DNA of 64,000 bases from Desulfosporosinus acididurans (lineage in GTDB: Bacteria > Bacillota > Desulfitobacteriia > Desulfitobacteriales > Desulfitobacteriaceae). The notes beneath the pieces were generated by a model that worked only from the letters and a program-made list of their open reading frames with translations, did not search any database and was not told the DNA's origin. Below are positions 25,712-34,858 of the stretch, piece by piece. Within the stretch, counting starts at the first letter, position 1. Each line of letters opens with the position of its first letter. Where the stretch lies: assembly GCF_001029285.1 (NCBI RefSeq), contig NZ_LDZY01000009.1:1-64000 (forward strand). The letters are read 5' to 3'. Position numbers and translations under genes: made by a program.

Positions 25712-25804
25712 GTGTTGGATGGAGAACATGACGCCATTCGGCATCGACTCAGTTGTCTTAAAGAAATTATTGACAAGGAGTGGTCATCGTGGACTCAAAG
25801 TTAA
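25712..25804 (+). CDS. Candidate 30-residue ORF ahead of the dsr operon
   Basis: GTG start with AAGGGG about 8 bases upstream; the reading frame gives 30 residues (MLDGEHDAIRHRLSCLKE then IIDKEWSSWTQS) and overlaps the next start codon (25789) by 16 bases, as coupled genes do. The peptide is charged, could form an amphipathic helix and has one Cys. I do not recognise it. It may be a real leader peptide or small protein, or just a chance frame. Confidence 0.4.
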   Translation: MLDGEHDAIRHRLSCLKEIIDKEWSSWTQS

Positions 25805-26343
25805 AAGACCTTCTCGAGAAAAAGAGATCAGAACTTGTCTCAAAATGGATTGATGCAATAATCAGCACCTATCCCAAAGATCCATCAGGCATGTTGAAAA
25901 ACAAAAAAGACAGATTCGAAAATCCTATAGGGCATACGATCACGAATGTAACGCAGAATCTGTTTCAAGCTCTCTTAGACGAAAAAAGTTTTACTGATTG
26001 CAAGCAGCTTTTGGATGATATTATACGAGTAAGAGCTGTACAAGATTTTGCCCCTTCAAAAGCAGTAAGCTTTATTTTTATGCTTAAAAATGTGGTTAGA
26101 GAAGAACTCGGTAAGGAAATCAGGCAGAACCAGATCTACGAAGAAATTTTTAAATTTGAATCTCAACTTGATGATCTGGCTCTTTTTGCCTTTGATATAT
26201 ATTCGGGTTGTCGGGAACAACTCAACCAGCTTAAAACGGACGAACTTAAACGAATGACATTCACACTACTCAAAAAGGCTAATTTGATGTCCGAGATCCC
26301 AGCTCAAGAGTTTGAGCACAAAGAATTAAAATTTAATTTGTAA
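25789..26343 (+). CDS. RsbRD-like N-terminal domain protein at the head of the dsr operon
   Basis: Mostly helical soluble protein of about 184 residues. The opening (LLEKKRSELVSKWIDAI) and helix pattern match the RsbRD/RsbT co-antagonist N-terminal sensor domain (globin-like fold); no STAS domain is attached. GTG at 25789 follows AAGGAG by 8 bases; an in-frame GTG at 25780 overlaps that site. It lies 17 bases before dsrM, so it is probably co-transcribed with the whole dsr operon and may sense a redox or stress signal. Its function is unproven. Confidence 0.7.
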   Translation: MDSKLKDLLEKKRSELVSKWIDAIISTYPKDPSGMLKNKKDRFENPIGHTITNVTQNLFQALLDEKSFTDCKQLLDDIIRVRAVQDFAPSKAVSFIFMLKNVVREELGKEIRQNQIYEEIFKFESQLDDLALFAFDIYSGCREQLNQLKTDELKRMTFTLLKKANLMSEIPAQEFEHKELKFNL

Positions 26344-26360
26344 AGGAAGGAGGTCGTAGA

Positions 26361-27362
26361 GTGAAAGCCTTTTATTCTTTCCTCGCAGTAATCGTTCTTA
26401 TCCTTGTTGCCGTTATTGGAGGCAGTATCGCAAATTTACATTTCTTTTTTGGTATCATAATACCGTATGTGGCCTTTGTGTTGTTTGTGGGTGGGTTTAT
26501 TTATCGTATTATTAAGTGGGGTCGTTCGCCGGTTCCCTACCGCATTCCAACAACTTGTGGCCAACAAAAATCCTTACCTTGGATCAAACAAGCGAAGATT
26601 GAAAATCCGACATCAGCCCTTGGCGTTATAGTGAGGATGGCTTCAGAAGTACTCTTGTTTCGCTCGCTGTTTCGAAACACTAAGACCGAATTAAGGGAAG
26701 GGGAAAATGGGCCGCAATTAGCGTATGGCTCTGCAAAGTGGCTTTGGTTAGGAAGCTTGGTGTTTCACTGGTCGTTTCTGATTATTATTATAAGGCACTT
26801 AAGATTCTTCTTAGAACCAATCCCGGTTGCCTTGCAGTTGGTTGACAGCGTTGACAGCATGCTTCAAATTGGATTGCCGCAAATTTATATTACAGACTTA
26901 TTATTCCTTGCAGCAATTACATTCCTCTTCCTAAGAAGAGTTTGTGTTCCAAGAATCAAATACATTTCTCTTCCTGCCGATTATTTCCCTCTTTTATTGA
27001 TTTTCGGTATAGCGGTTTCTGGAATTCTCATGCGTTATTTCGATAAAGTGGATTTAATTTCGGTTAAGGAATTAGCTTTGGGGATAGCTACCTTACATCC
27101 TGTGTTACCTTCGGATATCGGCGCTATTTTCTATGTGCATTTATTCTTAATATGCTGCCTCTTTGTGTATTTCCCAACAAGCAAGCTGATGCACATGGGT
27201 GGAATTTTCATGAGTCCGACTCGTAATATGATCAGTAATAATCGCATGGTTCGGCATATTAATCCTTGGAATCATGCTGTAGAAGTTCATAGCTATGCTG
27301 AGTATGAAGATGAATTTAGAGAGAAAATGAAAAAAGCTGGTATACCGGTGGAAAAGGAGTGA
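26361..27362 (+). CDS. dsrM: DsrM, membrane cytochrome b subunit of the DsrMKJOP complex
   Basis: NarI/HdrE-like membrane protein of 333 residues with about five or six hydrophobic segments (residues 5-50, 120-145, 170-195, 210-230, 255-275) and conserved histidines for haem b (FHWSFL, RHLRF, HLFLICC). In sulfate reducers it takes electrons from menaquinol and passes them to DsrK. The start is GTG at 26361 behind AAGGAGG. The tail is followed 6 bases later by dsrK. Confidence 0.9.
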   Translation: MKAFYSFLAVIVLILVAVIGGSIANLHFFFGIIIPYVAFVLFVGGFIYRIIKWGRSPVPYRIPTTCGQQKSLPWIKQAKIENPTSALGVIVRMASEVLLFRSLFRNTKTELREGENGPQLAYGSAKWLWLGSLVFHWSFLIIIIRHLRFFLEPIPVALQLVDSVDSMLQIGLPQIYITDLLFLAAITFLFLRRVCVPRIKYISLPADYFPLLLIFGIAVSGILMRYFDKVDLISVKELALGIATLHPVLPSDIGAIFYVHLFLICCLFVYFPTSKLMHMGGIFMSPTRNMISNNRMVRHINPWNHAVEVHSYAEYEDEFREKMKKAGIPVEKE

Positions 27363-27368
27363 TCACGG

Positions 27369-28988
27369 ATGGCGAAATATAAGCTTCCTAAACCTGGAGA
27401 ACTATCATCAAGCATCAACTATAATCCTCCGGCAAAGGATTGGATGGATATTCCGGTTGAGTTTAAACCAGCTACCTATCCTGCGGCTGCAAAAGAGAAA
27501 GATTTGTTAACTGTAGGCTTTCCCAATGCTCATCAGTGGACGCCGGAAGACGAAGATTGGAACCTGCCGGATGGCTGGGAAGATACTGTTATCAAGGGTA
27601 TTGAAGAGAGACTAAGTAAATATCGTTCTTTTAAGTTGTTTATGGATGTCTGTGTAAGATGCGGTGCTTGTGCCGATAAATGCCATTTCTATATCGGTAC
27701 AGGCGATCCTAAGAATATGCCGGTTGTCAGAGCAGAATTATTAAGATCTGTTTACAAAAGGTATTTTACGAAAGCCGGGAAAGTTTTAGGACGATTGGCT
27801 GGGGCACGCGATCTCGATGCTGATGTTTTAAAAGAATGGTGGTACTATTTCTTTCAATGTACTGAATGCCGACGTTGTTCTGTCTTTTGCCCTTATGGGA
27901 TTGACACAGCTGAGTTAACAATCATGGGCAGAGAACTGCTCAATTTGTTAGGCTTGAATATCAACTGGATTGCCGGACCGGTAGCGGCTTGCTACAGCAA
28001 GGGAAATCACTTGGGTATCGAGCCACACGCCTTAAAAAGTAATATTGAACTCATGATTGATGATATTGAGGATATAACAGGAATCAGAGTCAATCCAACC
28101 TTTAATCGGAAGGGCGCTGAGATTTTGTTTGTTACTCCCTCAGGTGACTACATGGGCGAGCCGGGGATTTATACCTGTATGGGCTATCTAATGCTTTTCC
28201 ATGAGCTCGGTTTGGATTATACCTGGAGTACCTATGCTTCAGAGGGGGGGAACTTCGGATTTTTCACCTCTAATGACATGGCTAAGAGATTGAACTCTAA
28301 GATTTATGCCGAAGCTAAACGTCTAGGAGTAAAATGGATTTTAGGCGGAGAATGCGGTCATATGTGGCGTGTTTTGAACCAATATATGGATACTTGGAAT
28401 GGTCCTGCCGATTTCCTTGAAGTGCCAGTTTCCCCAATCACCGGTACGAGATTTGAAAACGCTAAATCTACCAAGATGGTTCATATTACAGAGTTTACCG
28501 CAGATTTAATCAAACACAATAAACTCAAATTAGATCCAAGCAGAAATGATCATTTGAGAGTGACTTTCCATGACTCTTGTAATCCAGCTCGTGGTATGGG
28601 ATTATTTGATGAACCGAGATACGTAATCAAATCAGTCTGCAATAATTTCTTTGAGATGCCAGAAAATACAATCCGTGAAAAAACCTTTTGCTGCGGCAGC
28701 GGTTCGGGATTAAATGCAACCGAAAATATGGAAGAACGAATGAGGGGCGGGTTCCCTCGAGCCAATGCAGTAAAATATGTCCATGATAAACATGGTGTCA
28801 ATATGCTGGCAAATATATGTGCAGTTGACAGGGCAGCTTTTCCTGCATTGATGGATTACTGGGTTCCAGGTGTAGGTGTTACAGGTACGCATGAATTAGT
28901 AGCCAATGCTTTAGTTATGAAGGGCGAAAAAGAACGGACAACTAATTTACGTGGTGAGGATCTACCTGGAAAGGAGGGCAATGAATAA
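27369..28988 (+). CDS. dsrK: DsrK, HdrD-like iron-sulfur subunit
   Basis: Cytoplasmic iron-sulfur protein of 539 residues. Two 4Fe-4S motifs (CVRCGACADKCHF near residue 95 and CTECRRCSVFCPYG near 165) precede a CCG-type cysteine domain (GGECGHMW, HDSCNPARG, FCCGSGSG) that holds the special catalytic cluster in HdrD/DsrK. It is thought to reduce the DsrC trisulfide. The stop codon overlaps the dsrJ start by one base. Confidence 0.93.
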   Translation: MAKYKLPKPGELSSSINYNPPAKDWMDIPVEFKPATYPAAAKEKDLLTVGFPNAHQWTPEDEDWNLPDGWEDTVIKGIEERLSKYRSFKLFMDVCVRCGACADKCHFYIGTGDPKNMPVVRAELLRSVYKRYFTKAGKVLGRLAGARDLDADVLKEWWYYFFQCTECRRCSVFCPYGIDTAELTIMGRELLNLLGLNINWIAGPVAACYSKGNHLGIEPHALKSNIELMIDDIEDITGIRVNPTFNRKGAEILFVTPSGDYMGEPGIYTCMGYLMLFHELGLDYTWSTYASEGGNFGFFTSNDMAKRLNSKIYAEAKRLGVKWILGGECGHMWRVLNQYMDTWNGPADFLEVPVSPITGTRFENAKSTKMVHITEFTADLIKHNKLKLDPSRNDHLRVTFHDSCNPARGMGLFDEPRYVIKSVCNNFFEMPENTIREKTFCCGSGSGLNATENMEERMRGGFPRANAVKYVHDKHGVNMLANICAVDRAAFPALMDYWVPGVGVTGTHELVANALVMKGEKERTTNLRGEDLPGKEGNE

Positions 28989-29470
28989 TGTATAAAGGCG
29001 GAAGAATTATTGCTTCGCTGATAGTTTTTGTTGCTGTTCTCGCATTTCCTTTCTTCTATAATTTGGGTAAAGCAAACGCTGGCCCAGTCATTAATGTTCC
29101 ATCAGGCACTCAGTGTGTAGAACCAGTAGCATATATGAGAGCTAATCATATGCAGCTGCTTAATCAATGGAGAGATGAATATGTACGCCAAGGCAAGACG
29201 GTGTATGTAAATAGTCAAGGTAAATCCTTTAATATTAATATTGACACCTGTCTGCAGTGCCACTATTCTAATTCAGCGACGAGTAGTTCACCAGCTGCAA
29301 CTCACCCTGCGGTGAGCACAACTGGTGCTAGTAACCCTGCGGCTACTACTGAAGCGAGTAACTCCGTAGTAAATCCGTCCGATCAATTCTGTGTTACATG
29401 CCATAAATATGCATCAGTAGAGCCGACCTGCTGGAGTTGCCACAATCTACCAGAGGGGGCGAATCAATGA
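28988..29470 (+). CDS. dsrJ: DsrJ, exported triheme cytochrome c
   Basis: Protein of 160 residues with an N-terminal membrane anchor/signal (about residues 5-30) and three CxxCH haem sites: CLQCH (88-92), CVTCH (135-139) and CWSCH (148-152). Cys43 in TQCVEP may be the unusual Cys ligand known from DsrJ of Allochromatium. A Ser/Ala/Thr-rich spacer separates haem sites 1 and 2. It faces the outside and joins DsrO and DsrP in the complex. No cytochrome c maturation genes are in the window. Confidence 0.92.
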   Translation: MYKGGRIIASLIVFVAVLAFPFFYNLGKANAGPVINVPSGTQCVEPVAYMRANHMQLLNQWRDEYVRQGKTVYVNSQGKSFNINIDTCLQCHYSNSATSSSPAATHPAVSTTGASNPAATTEASNSVVNPSDQFCVTCHKYASVEPTCWSCHNLPEGANQ

Positions 29471-30267
29471 GCATCAATAGACGTCAATTCTTAAAAAGAG
29501 CTGGGGTTGTAACAGCACTCGGACTCGGAAGTTCGTTTGCAACCATAGGAATCGGTGATCGTTTGGCTTCGGCGGCTTCTGAGTATGAGGAAGCACCTAA
29601 CGCTGATAAAATCAAACATTGGGCCATGGTCGTCGATATGAGTAAGTTTAAAACTGAGGAAGATATTAATAGAGTTATCCAATCATGTGACAAGATTCAT
29701 AATATACCACAGATGGACAGTTCTAAGGATGAAATCAAATGGATTTGGTATGATGATTACGAACACACGTTCGCAGATTCTGAGAACGAGTATCTCGATG
29801 AAACTATGAAAAAAATGCCATTTATTGTAATGTGTAATCATTGCGAAAATCCAGCGTGCGTTCGTGCATGTCCGACAGGTGCAACTTTCAAACGAGAAGA
29901 TGGTATAGTAACGATGGATTTTCATCGCTGCATCGGATGTCGTTTCTGTATGGGTGCATGTCCTTTCGGAGCCAGAAGTTTCAACTTTAGAGATCCCAGA
30001 CCTTTCATTAAAGATTTCAACCCGAATTTTCCAACCAGGACCCAAGGTGTTGTAGAAAAATGTTTGGGTTGTTATGAGAGATTGGAAAAAGGGGAACAAC
30101 CTGCTTGTGCTGAGGCTTCGAATGGCGGATTAATTTTCGGCGATTTAAGTGATCAAAATTCAGAGGTTTATAAAATTGTCAGTACAAAATTTACGATTCG
30201 CCGTAAGACACAATTTGGAACCCAACCTAATGTCTATTACTTGGTAGGAGGTGGGGACCATGCTTGA
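29467..30267 (+). CDS. dsrO: DsrO, Tat-exported ferredoxin-like subunit
   Basis: Iron-sulfur protein of about 266 residues with a Tat signal (NRRQFLKRAG then a hydrophobic run ending near ASA). Cysteine groups CNHCENPACVRACP, CIGCRFCMGACP and CLGCYERLEKGEQPAC bind the [4Fe-4S] clusters. It is the outside electron carrier between DsrJ and DsrP. The start at 29467 overlaps the dsrJ stop and follows GAGGGGG; upstream in-frame ATG at 29437 would spoil the Tat signal. Confidence 0.92.
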   Translation: MSINRRQFLKRAGVVTALGLGSSFATIGIGDRLASAASEYEEAPNADKIKHWAMVVDMSKFKTEEDINRVIQSCDKIHNIPQMDSSKDEIKWIWYDDYEHTFADSENEYLDETMKKMPFIVMCNHCENPACVRACPTGATFKREDGIVTMDFHRCIGCRFCMGACPFGARSFNFRDPRPFIKDFNPNFPTRTQGVVEKCLGCYERLEKGEQPACAEASNGGLIFGDLSDQNSEVYKIVSTKFTIRRKTQFGTQPNVYYLVGGGDHA

Positions 30268-31420
30268 AAAAGCTTTGTCAGGCAGTAAAAAATATTGGAC
30301 TTGGATTATTTTTCTGCTAGCTGTTATCGTCGTTGGTTTCTTTTCCTATATGAGACAGTATAATTATGGTCTCGGGCTCACAGGTATGAGCCGCGATGTT
30401 TCCTGGGGCCTGTATATTGCACAGTTTACCTTTCTTGTTGGTGTCGCAGCAGCTGCTGTTATGCTGGTAACACCCTATTATCTGCACGATTTCAAACGTT
30501 TTGGCAAAATGGTAATCTTAGCTGAATTTTTAGCTATTGGTGCCGTGATCATGTGTATCCTATTCATCTTTGTTGACGTTGGTCAGCCAATGCGTATCCT
30601 CAACGTACTATTGTATCCGCAGCTTCACTCAGTAATGTTTTATGATATGTGTGTTTTGTGTGGATATCTGGCAATTAACTTGATCGTAGGCTGGACTACT
30701 TTAGGTGCAGAACGCAAAGGAGTTCACTATCCGAACTGGGTTAAACCAATTATATATTTGTCAATCCCTTGGGCCTTCAGCATTCACACGGTGACAGCGT
30801 TCTTGTATGCTGGTTTGCCAGGCAGAAGTTTCTGGATGAGTGCAATTATGGCAGCCCGGTTCTTGGCATCTGCTTTTGCAGCTGGTCCTTCGCTTTTAAT
30901 TATCTTGGCGTTAATTGTGCGTAAAGTTAGCAAGTTTGATCCTGATCCGGATCGCAATGCAATACCCTCTCTTGTTAAAATTATTCGCTACGCAATGATC
31001 GCCAATGTGTTCTTTTATCTTTGTGAAGTATTTACTGCGTTTTATAGTAATGTTCCTGAGGAAATGGCTTCATTTAAGTATATATTTGTTGGAATTGACG
31101 GACATGCTACTCTCGTGCCTTGGATGTGGACAGCAGCATTTCTGGCGTTTCTCGGTATTGCTTTGCTAGTCTTCCCGACCAGGAAAAATCCAGTTTTACT
31201 GCCAATTGCCCTTTTATCCATCTATTTCGCAAACTGGATTGATAAAGGTGTTGTCTTGATACTTGCCGGATTCGTCCCTAATTCATTCGATAGAGTTGTG
31301 GATTATATTCCTACAGCTAACGAAATATCAATCGTCCTTGCCGTTTATGCGATAGGAGCATTAATCGTAACAGTTCTTTATAAAGTTGCTATCTCTGTTC
31401 GAGAAGAACAGCAGGCATAA
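30260..31420 (+). CDS. dsrP: DsrP, NrfD-family membrane subunit
   Basis: Polytopic membrane protein of about 386 residues with roughly ten hydrophobic segments and the NrfD/PsrC family look. It is the quinone-interacting partner of DsrO in DsrMKJOP. ATG at 30260 follows GGAGG by about 8 bases and overlaps dsrO by 8 bases. It ends the closely packed dsr run; dsrC follows after a 107-base gap. Confidence 0.92.
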   Translation: MLEKALSGSKKYWTWIIFLLAVIVVGFFSYMRQYNYGLGLTGMSRDVSWGLYIAQFTFLVGVAAAAVMLVTPYYLHDFKRFGKMVILAEFLAIGAVIMCILFIFVDVGQPMRILNVLLYPQLHSVMFYDMCVLCGYLAINLIVGWTTLGAERKGVHYPNWVKPIIYLSIPWAFSIHTVTAFLYAGLPGRSFWMSAIMAARFLASAFAAGPSLLIILALIVRKVSKFDPDPDRNAIPSLVKIIRYAMIANVFFYLCEVFTAFYSNVPEEMASFKYIFVGIDGHATLVPWMWTAAFLAFLGIALLVFPTRKNPVLLPIALLSIYFANWIDKGVVLILAGFVPNSFDRVVDYIPTANEISIVLAVYAIGALIVTVLYKVAISVREEQQA

Positions 31421-31449
31421 GTTTTAGTTTTTTGTTTATGTTATTTTTG

Positions 31450-31478
31450 TTGATAATGATTGAGTTAACCATTAAAAT
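31450..31478 (+). promoter_or_regulatory. Candidate promoter of dsrC
   Basis: TTGATA (31450-31455), 17-base spacer, TAAAAT (31473-31478), about 50 bases before the dsrC start. It would allow dsrC to be expressed more strongly than the membrane complex. Confidence 0.5.
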
Positions 31479-31527
31479 AAACTCATCAATATCAATTTTA
31501 TAAACTCATTAAAGGAGGATATTTAAA

Positions 31528-31845
31528 ATGTCACAAATTACTGTGGGGGATTTAGTCGTAGAATTGGATGAAGACGGTTTCTTAGAGGATCATAAACAAT
31601 GGACCGTTGACGTAGCAAATTACCTTGCCAAAACTGAAGAAATCGAAGAATTAGGTGAAGAGCACTGGAAAATGATCAATTACCTCAGAGAATACTTTGA
31701 TCAATTCGGTGTTGCTCCAATGGTTCGTAAAATGTGCAAAGACACCGGTTTTGACCAAAAGAAAATCTATGAATTATTCCCAGCTGGCCCTGGAAAGGGA
31801 GCTTGCAAAATCGCTGGCTTACCGAAACCGACCGGTTGCGTGTAA
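31528..31845 (+). CDS. dsrC: DsrC, sulfur-carrier protein of sulfite reduction
   Basis: Small protein of 105 residues (TusE/DsrC family) with the flexible C-terminal arm carrying both redox cysteines: Cys93 (KGACKIAG) and the penultimate Cys104 (PTGCV), 11 residues apart as in true DsrC. It accepts the sulfur from DsrAB as a trisulfide, which DsrMKJOP then reduces. The start follows AAAGGAGG. dsrAB itself is not in the window. Confidence 0.95.
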   Translation: MSQITVGDLVVELDEDGFLEDHKQWTVDVANYLAKTEEIEELGEEHWKMINYLREYFDQFGVAPMVRKMCKDTGFDQKKIYELFPAGPGKGACKIAGLPKPTGCV

Positions 31846-31898
31846 AAACTGCTTAATCCAGTTCATCAGTCCTTGGGTTATAATGAATTTAGAAGTTT

Positions 31899-31930
31899 GG
31901 AGTCGATCGCTAAAGATCGGCTCCTTTCCA
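31899..31930 (+). terminator. Terminator after dsrC
   Basis: GGAGTCGATC pairs with GATCGGCTCC (one G-T pair) around a 6-base loop, followed by a short TTTCC. The rest of the gap to 32128 shows nothing I can support. Confidence 0.65.
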
Positions 31931-32128
31931 TTTATAGCCCAAAGTATAGGCAGGGATTTGAAAAGTTGACGTAGAACACATACAATGGTAAAAGGAATTC
32001 TGCTTATTACGCATTTGAGTTAGATAATTTCCATTAAGGTATATCCTAATTTATAAATAGTTCAAACACGTAAGAAATTGAATAAATAGACGTAAAAGTA
32101 TTAATCAACTCAGTAAGGGGTGTTATAT

Positions 32129-32719
32129 ATGCAAAATAAACGGTTAGAAGATCAAGTTAAGTTTATTGTAGAGATAGATCGTTTAAAAAGAATTTTTAGG
32201 CAGAATGTTGTGATAGGAACTACTGAACAGGAAAATGATGCAGAGCATTCCTGGCATATGGCAGTTATGGCCATACTATTGTCTGAATATGCTTCTGAGG
32301 AAATTAATATCTTAAGAGTTCTAAAAATGATTCTTATCCACGATCTCGTTGAGATACATGCTGGTGATACATTTTGCTATGATGAAAAAGGAAATATTGA
32401 TAAGTTTGAGCGTGAACAGAAGTCTGCTAATCAATTGTTTTATCTTCTGCCTTCTGATCAGGCTGAAGAAATCATGGATTTATGGCATGAATTTGAGGCT
32501 ATGCATACACCCGAGTCACAATTTGCTGCCAGTTTAGATAGACTTCAACCCTTGCTCTTGAACTATAATACTAATGGACATACCTGGAAAAAACCTGGTG
32601 TTACAAGTGAAAAAGTGCTGAAACGAAATTCCGTTCTCGAGAATCCGGTTCCGCAACTATGGGAGTTAGCAAAAGAAATCATCGAAGACTCAATCAATAA
32701 AGGCTATTTAAAGAAATAA
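32129..32719 (+). CDS. HD-domain hydrolase (YfbR-like)
   Basis: Metal-dependent phosphohydrolase of about 196 residues. The HD signature is seen as DAEHSWHMAVMA, MILIHDLVEIHAGD and a downstream LDRLQPLL Asp. It resembles 5'-nucleotidase YfbR and related HD_3 proteins, but the substrate is not known. ATG at 32129 follows AAGGGG by 8 bases; a GTG at 32120 lies inside the site. Confidence 0.8.
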   Translation: MQNKRLEDQVKFIVEIDRLKRIFRQNVVIGTTEQENDAEHSWHMAVMAILLSEYASEEINILRVLKMILIHDLVEIHAGDTFCYDEKGNIDKFEREQKSANQLFYLLPSDQAEEIMDLWHEFEAMHTPESQFAASLDRLQPLLLNYNTNGHTWKKPGVTSEKVLKRNSVLENPVPQLWELAKEIIEDSINKGYLKK

Positions 32720-32758
32720 TAGGATGATTTCCATCTTCGTGACATAATGGAGGTAAAC

Positions 32759-33433
32759 ATGGACATGATAAACGATCGGGTAATGGATCAAATATTAATA
32801 TCCCGTCAGAACGTTGTTGCCAAAGGAAAGGAAATCCTTACTTCAAAGCTTACCATTGGAACATGGGGAAATATTAGTTGCCGCGTACCGGGAACCGATT
32901 GGTTTGCCATTACGCCTACGGGAATGAGCTATGACACATTGATTCCCGATGATATTGTAGTTCTTGACTATAATGGAGTATGCGTTAATGGAGCACGCTT
33001 ACCATCTATAGAATTACCACTACATTTGGCGGTCTATCACGGTCGGAAGGATGTACAAGCTATCATCCATACCCATAGCACTTATGCCACTGCCATGGCC
33101 GCCGCGCGTAAAGAAATCCCGGGTGCTGTTGAAGATTTGGTTCAGATTGTGGGAGGAAATGTTCGGGTTAACGAATACGCCCTGCCGGGTTCCCAGCAAT
33201 TGGGCCTTAATACCTTAAAGGCACTTGAAGATCGAAATGCTGTATTGCTGGCCAATCATGGTATGTTGGGTGTGGGAAGTTCTTTAGAAGAGGCACTTAA
33301 AGTCTGTCAGATTGTTGAGAAAGCTGCTGAAATAACGATAGTTGCTCAGCTCATGGGCGGAGTCGTAGAATTGTCGCCAACAGACGTTGAGGGAATGCGG
33401 AATTTCTATCTTCACGGCTATGGCCAGAGATAA
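32759..33433 (+). CDS. Class II aldolase/adducin family protein
   Basis: Zinc-dependent aldolase of about 224 residues, similar to L-fuculose-phosphate aldolase and to methylthioribulose-phosphate dehydratase. Zinc ligands are visible in HTHSTYATAMA and ANHGMLGVG, with GTWGNISCRV near the start. ATG at 32759 follows GGAGG; an ATG at 32747 is in frame. It directly precedes S-adenosylhomocysteinase, so a role in salvage of nucleoside-derived sugar phosphates is possible. The substrate is unproven. Confidence 0.82.
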   Translation: MDMINDRVMDQILISRQNVVAKGKEILTSKLTIGTWGNISCRVPGTDWFAITPTGMSYDTLIPDDIVVLDYNGVCVNGARLPSIELPLHLAVYHGRKDVQAIIHTHSTYATAMAAARKEIPGAVEDLVQIVGGNVRVNEYALPGSQQLGLNTLKALEDRNAVLLANHGMLGVGSSLEEALKVCQIVEKAAEITIVAQLMGGVVELSPTDVEGMRNFYLHGYGQR

Positions 33434-33517
33434 TTTACGATTATAGATCAGCTATGGAGAAAAGTTCAGGAATTAGTGTATAATTAAACTCTAGAAAGAG
33501 AAAGAAGGTATCAGTTT

Positions 33518-34774
33518 ATGAAATCAACGATTCGTGATATATCCCTAGCACCTTTAGGACAGAGCAAAATTGATTGGGTCGCACCAAGAATGCAAGTCCT
33601 TAATATTGTTCGTCAAGAGTTTGAAAAAACTCAGCCTTTTGCTGGTAAGAATGTTGTTATTTGTCTGCATTTAGAAGCCAAAACCGCCTATCTTGCTCAT
33701 GTGGTTCGAGCAGGCGGCGCTAATGTAACAGTAGTTGCCAGCAACCCGCTTTCTACGCAGGATGATGTTGTTGCGGCCCTCGTTCAACAAGGAATCCAAG
33801 CTCATGCCTGGTATAATGCCACCGATGAGGAATATAAACATCATCTCCAATTGGCTCTTGATACAGAGCCTGACTTTATCATAGATGATGGAGGAGATCT
33901 TGTCTCAACCATACATACTACGCGTCCTGAATTATTAAAAAAAGTTAAAGGCGGAGCGGAAGAAACAACGACAGGTGTTTTAAGGCTGCATTCAATGGCC
34001 AAGGACGGAGTGCTCAAGTTTCCAATGATCGCTGTTAATGACGCTCAATGTAAGTATTTATTTGATAATCGCTATGGGACTGGTCAATCGGTATGGGATG
34101 GTATTATGCGGACAACAAATCTAGTTGTTGCCGGAAAGACTGCTGTTATCGCAGGATATGGCTGGTGTGGCAAGGGTGTTGCCATGAGGGCTAAAGGTCT
34201 GGGCGCAAAGGTTATTATTTGCGAAATTAATCCTATCAAAGCTAATGAAGCATTAATGGATGGTTTTGAGGTTATGCCTATGGTCGAGGCAGCTAAATTT
34301 GGAGACTTTTTTATTACGGTTACCGGAAATACCAATATCATTAACAAGGAACATTTTGGGCATATGAAGTCTGGAGCTATTCTTTGCAATGCCGGTCATT
34401 TTGATGTGGAGGTTAATGTTGCCCAGCTTAAAGAGATCGCGCTCTCAGAAAGAACTGCTCGCAATAATATTACAGAATATACGCTGCCGACGGGCCAAAA
34501 GCTATACGTGTTGGCAGAAGGGCGTCTTGTAAATTTGGCTGCCGGTGATGGGCATCCTGCAGAAGTTATGGATATGACCTTTGCTCTCCAAGCTTTGTCT
34601 TTGGAATATGTGGCGGTAAATCATCATAAATTGTCACCTGGGGTTTACCAAGTGAACAGTGAAATAGATGAAACGGTGGCTCAGTTAAAGCTTCAGTCTT
34701 TAGGTTTATCCATCGATACTTTGACTCAAGAACAACGGACTTATCTCGCTTCTTGGAGTCCTGAAGCTGATTAA
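33518..34774 (+). CDS. ahcY: S-adenosylhomocysteinase
   Basis: SAH hydrolase of 418 residues, the short class found in Thermotoga and archaea. It splits S-adenosylhomocysteine into adenosine and homocysteine. NAD-binding GYGWCGKGVAMRAKGLGAKV is clear, as are HLEAKTAYL, NDAQCKYLFDNRYGTGQS and GDGHPAEVMDMTFALQ. The start follows AGAAGG. A terminator follows at once. Confidence 0.95.
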   Translation: MKSTIRDISLAPLGQSKIDWVAPRMQVLNIVRQEFEKTQPFAGKNVVICLHLEAKTAYLAHVVRAGGANVTVVASNPLSTQDDVVAALVQQGIQAHAWYNATDEEYKHHLQLALDTEPDFIIDDGGDLVSTIHTTRPELLKKVKGGAEETTTGVLRLHSMAKDGVLKFPMIAVNDAQCKYLFDNRYGTGQSVWDGIMRTTNLVVAGKTAVIAGYGWCGKGVAMRAKGLGAKVIICEINPIKANEALMDGFEVMPMVEAAKFGDFFITVTGNTNIINKEHFGHMKSGAILCNAGHFDVEVNVAQLKEIALSERTARNNITEYTLPTGQKLYVLAEGRLVNLAAGDGHPAEVMDMTFALQALSLEYVAVNHHKLSPGVYQVNSEIDETVAQLKLQSLGLSIDTLTQEQRTYLASWSPEAD

Positions 34775-34801
34775 CCTGAAATAATTGCGCACGTATAAAC
34801 G

Positions 34802-34833
34802 AAAACACCGTTTACGAAAACGGTGTTTTTTTA
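34802..34833 (+). terminator. Terminator after ahcY
   Basis: AAACACCGTTT pairs with AAACGGTGTTT across a short loop and is followed by TTTT. Confidence 0.9.
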
Positions 34834-34858
34834 AAATTATTTAGTAGGAGGCTAAGGT

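Noticed and set aside
31846-32128. Shared CCTTGGGTTAT near 25494 and 31870 as a dsr-specific regulatory site
   Set aside because: One copy lies upstream and the other downstream of the operon with different surroundings; an 11-base match is too weak.
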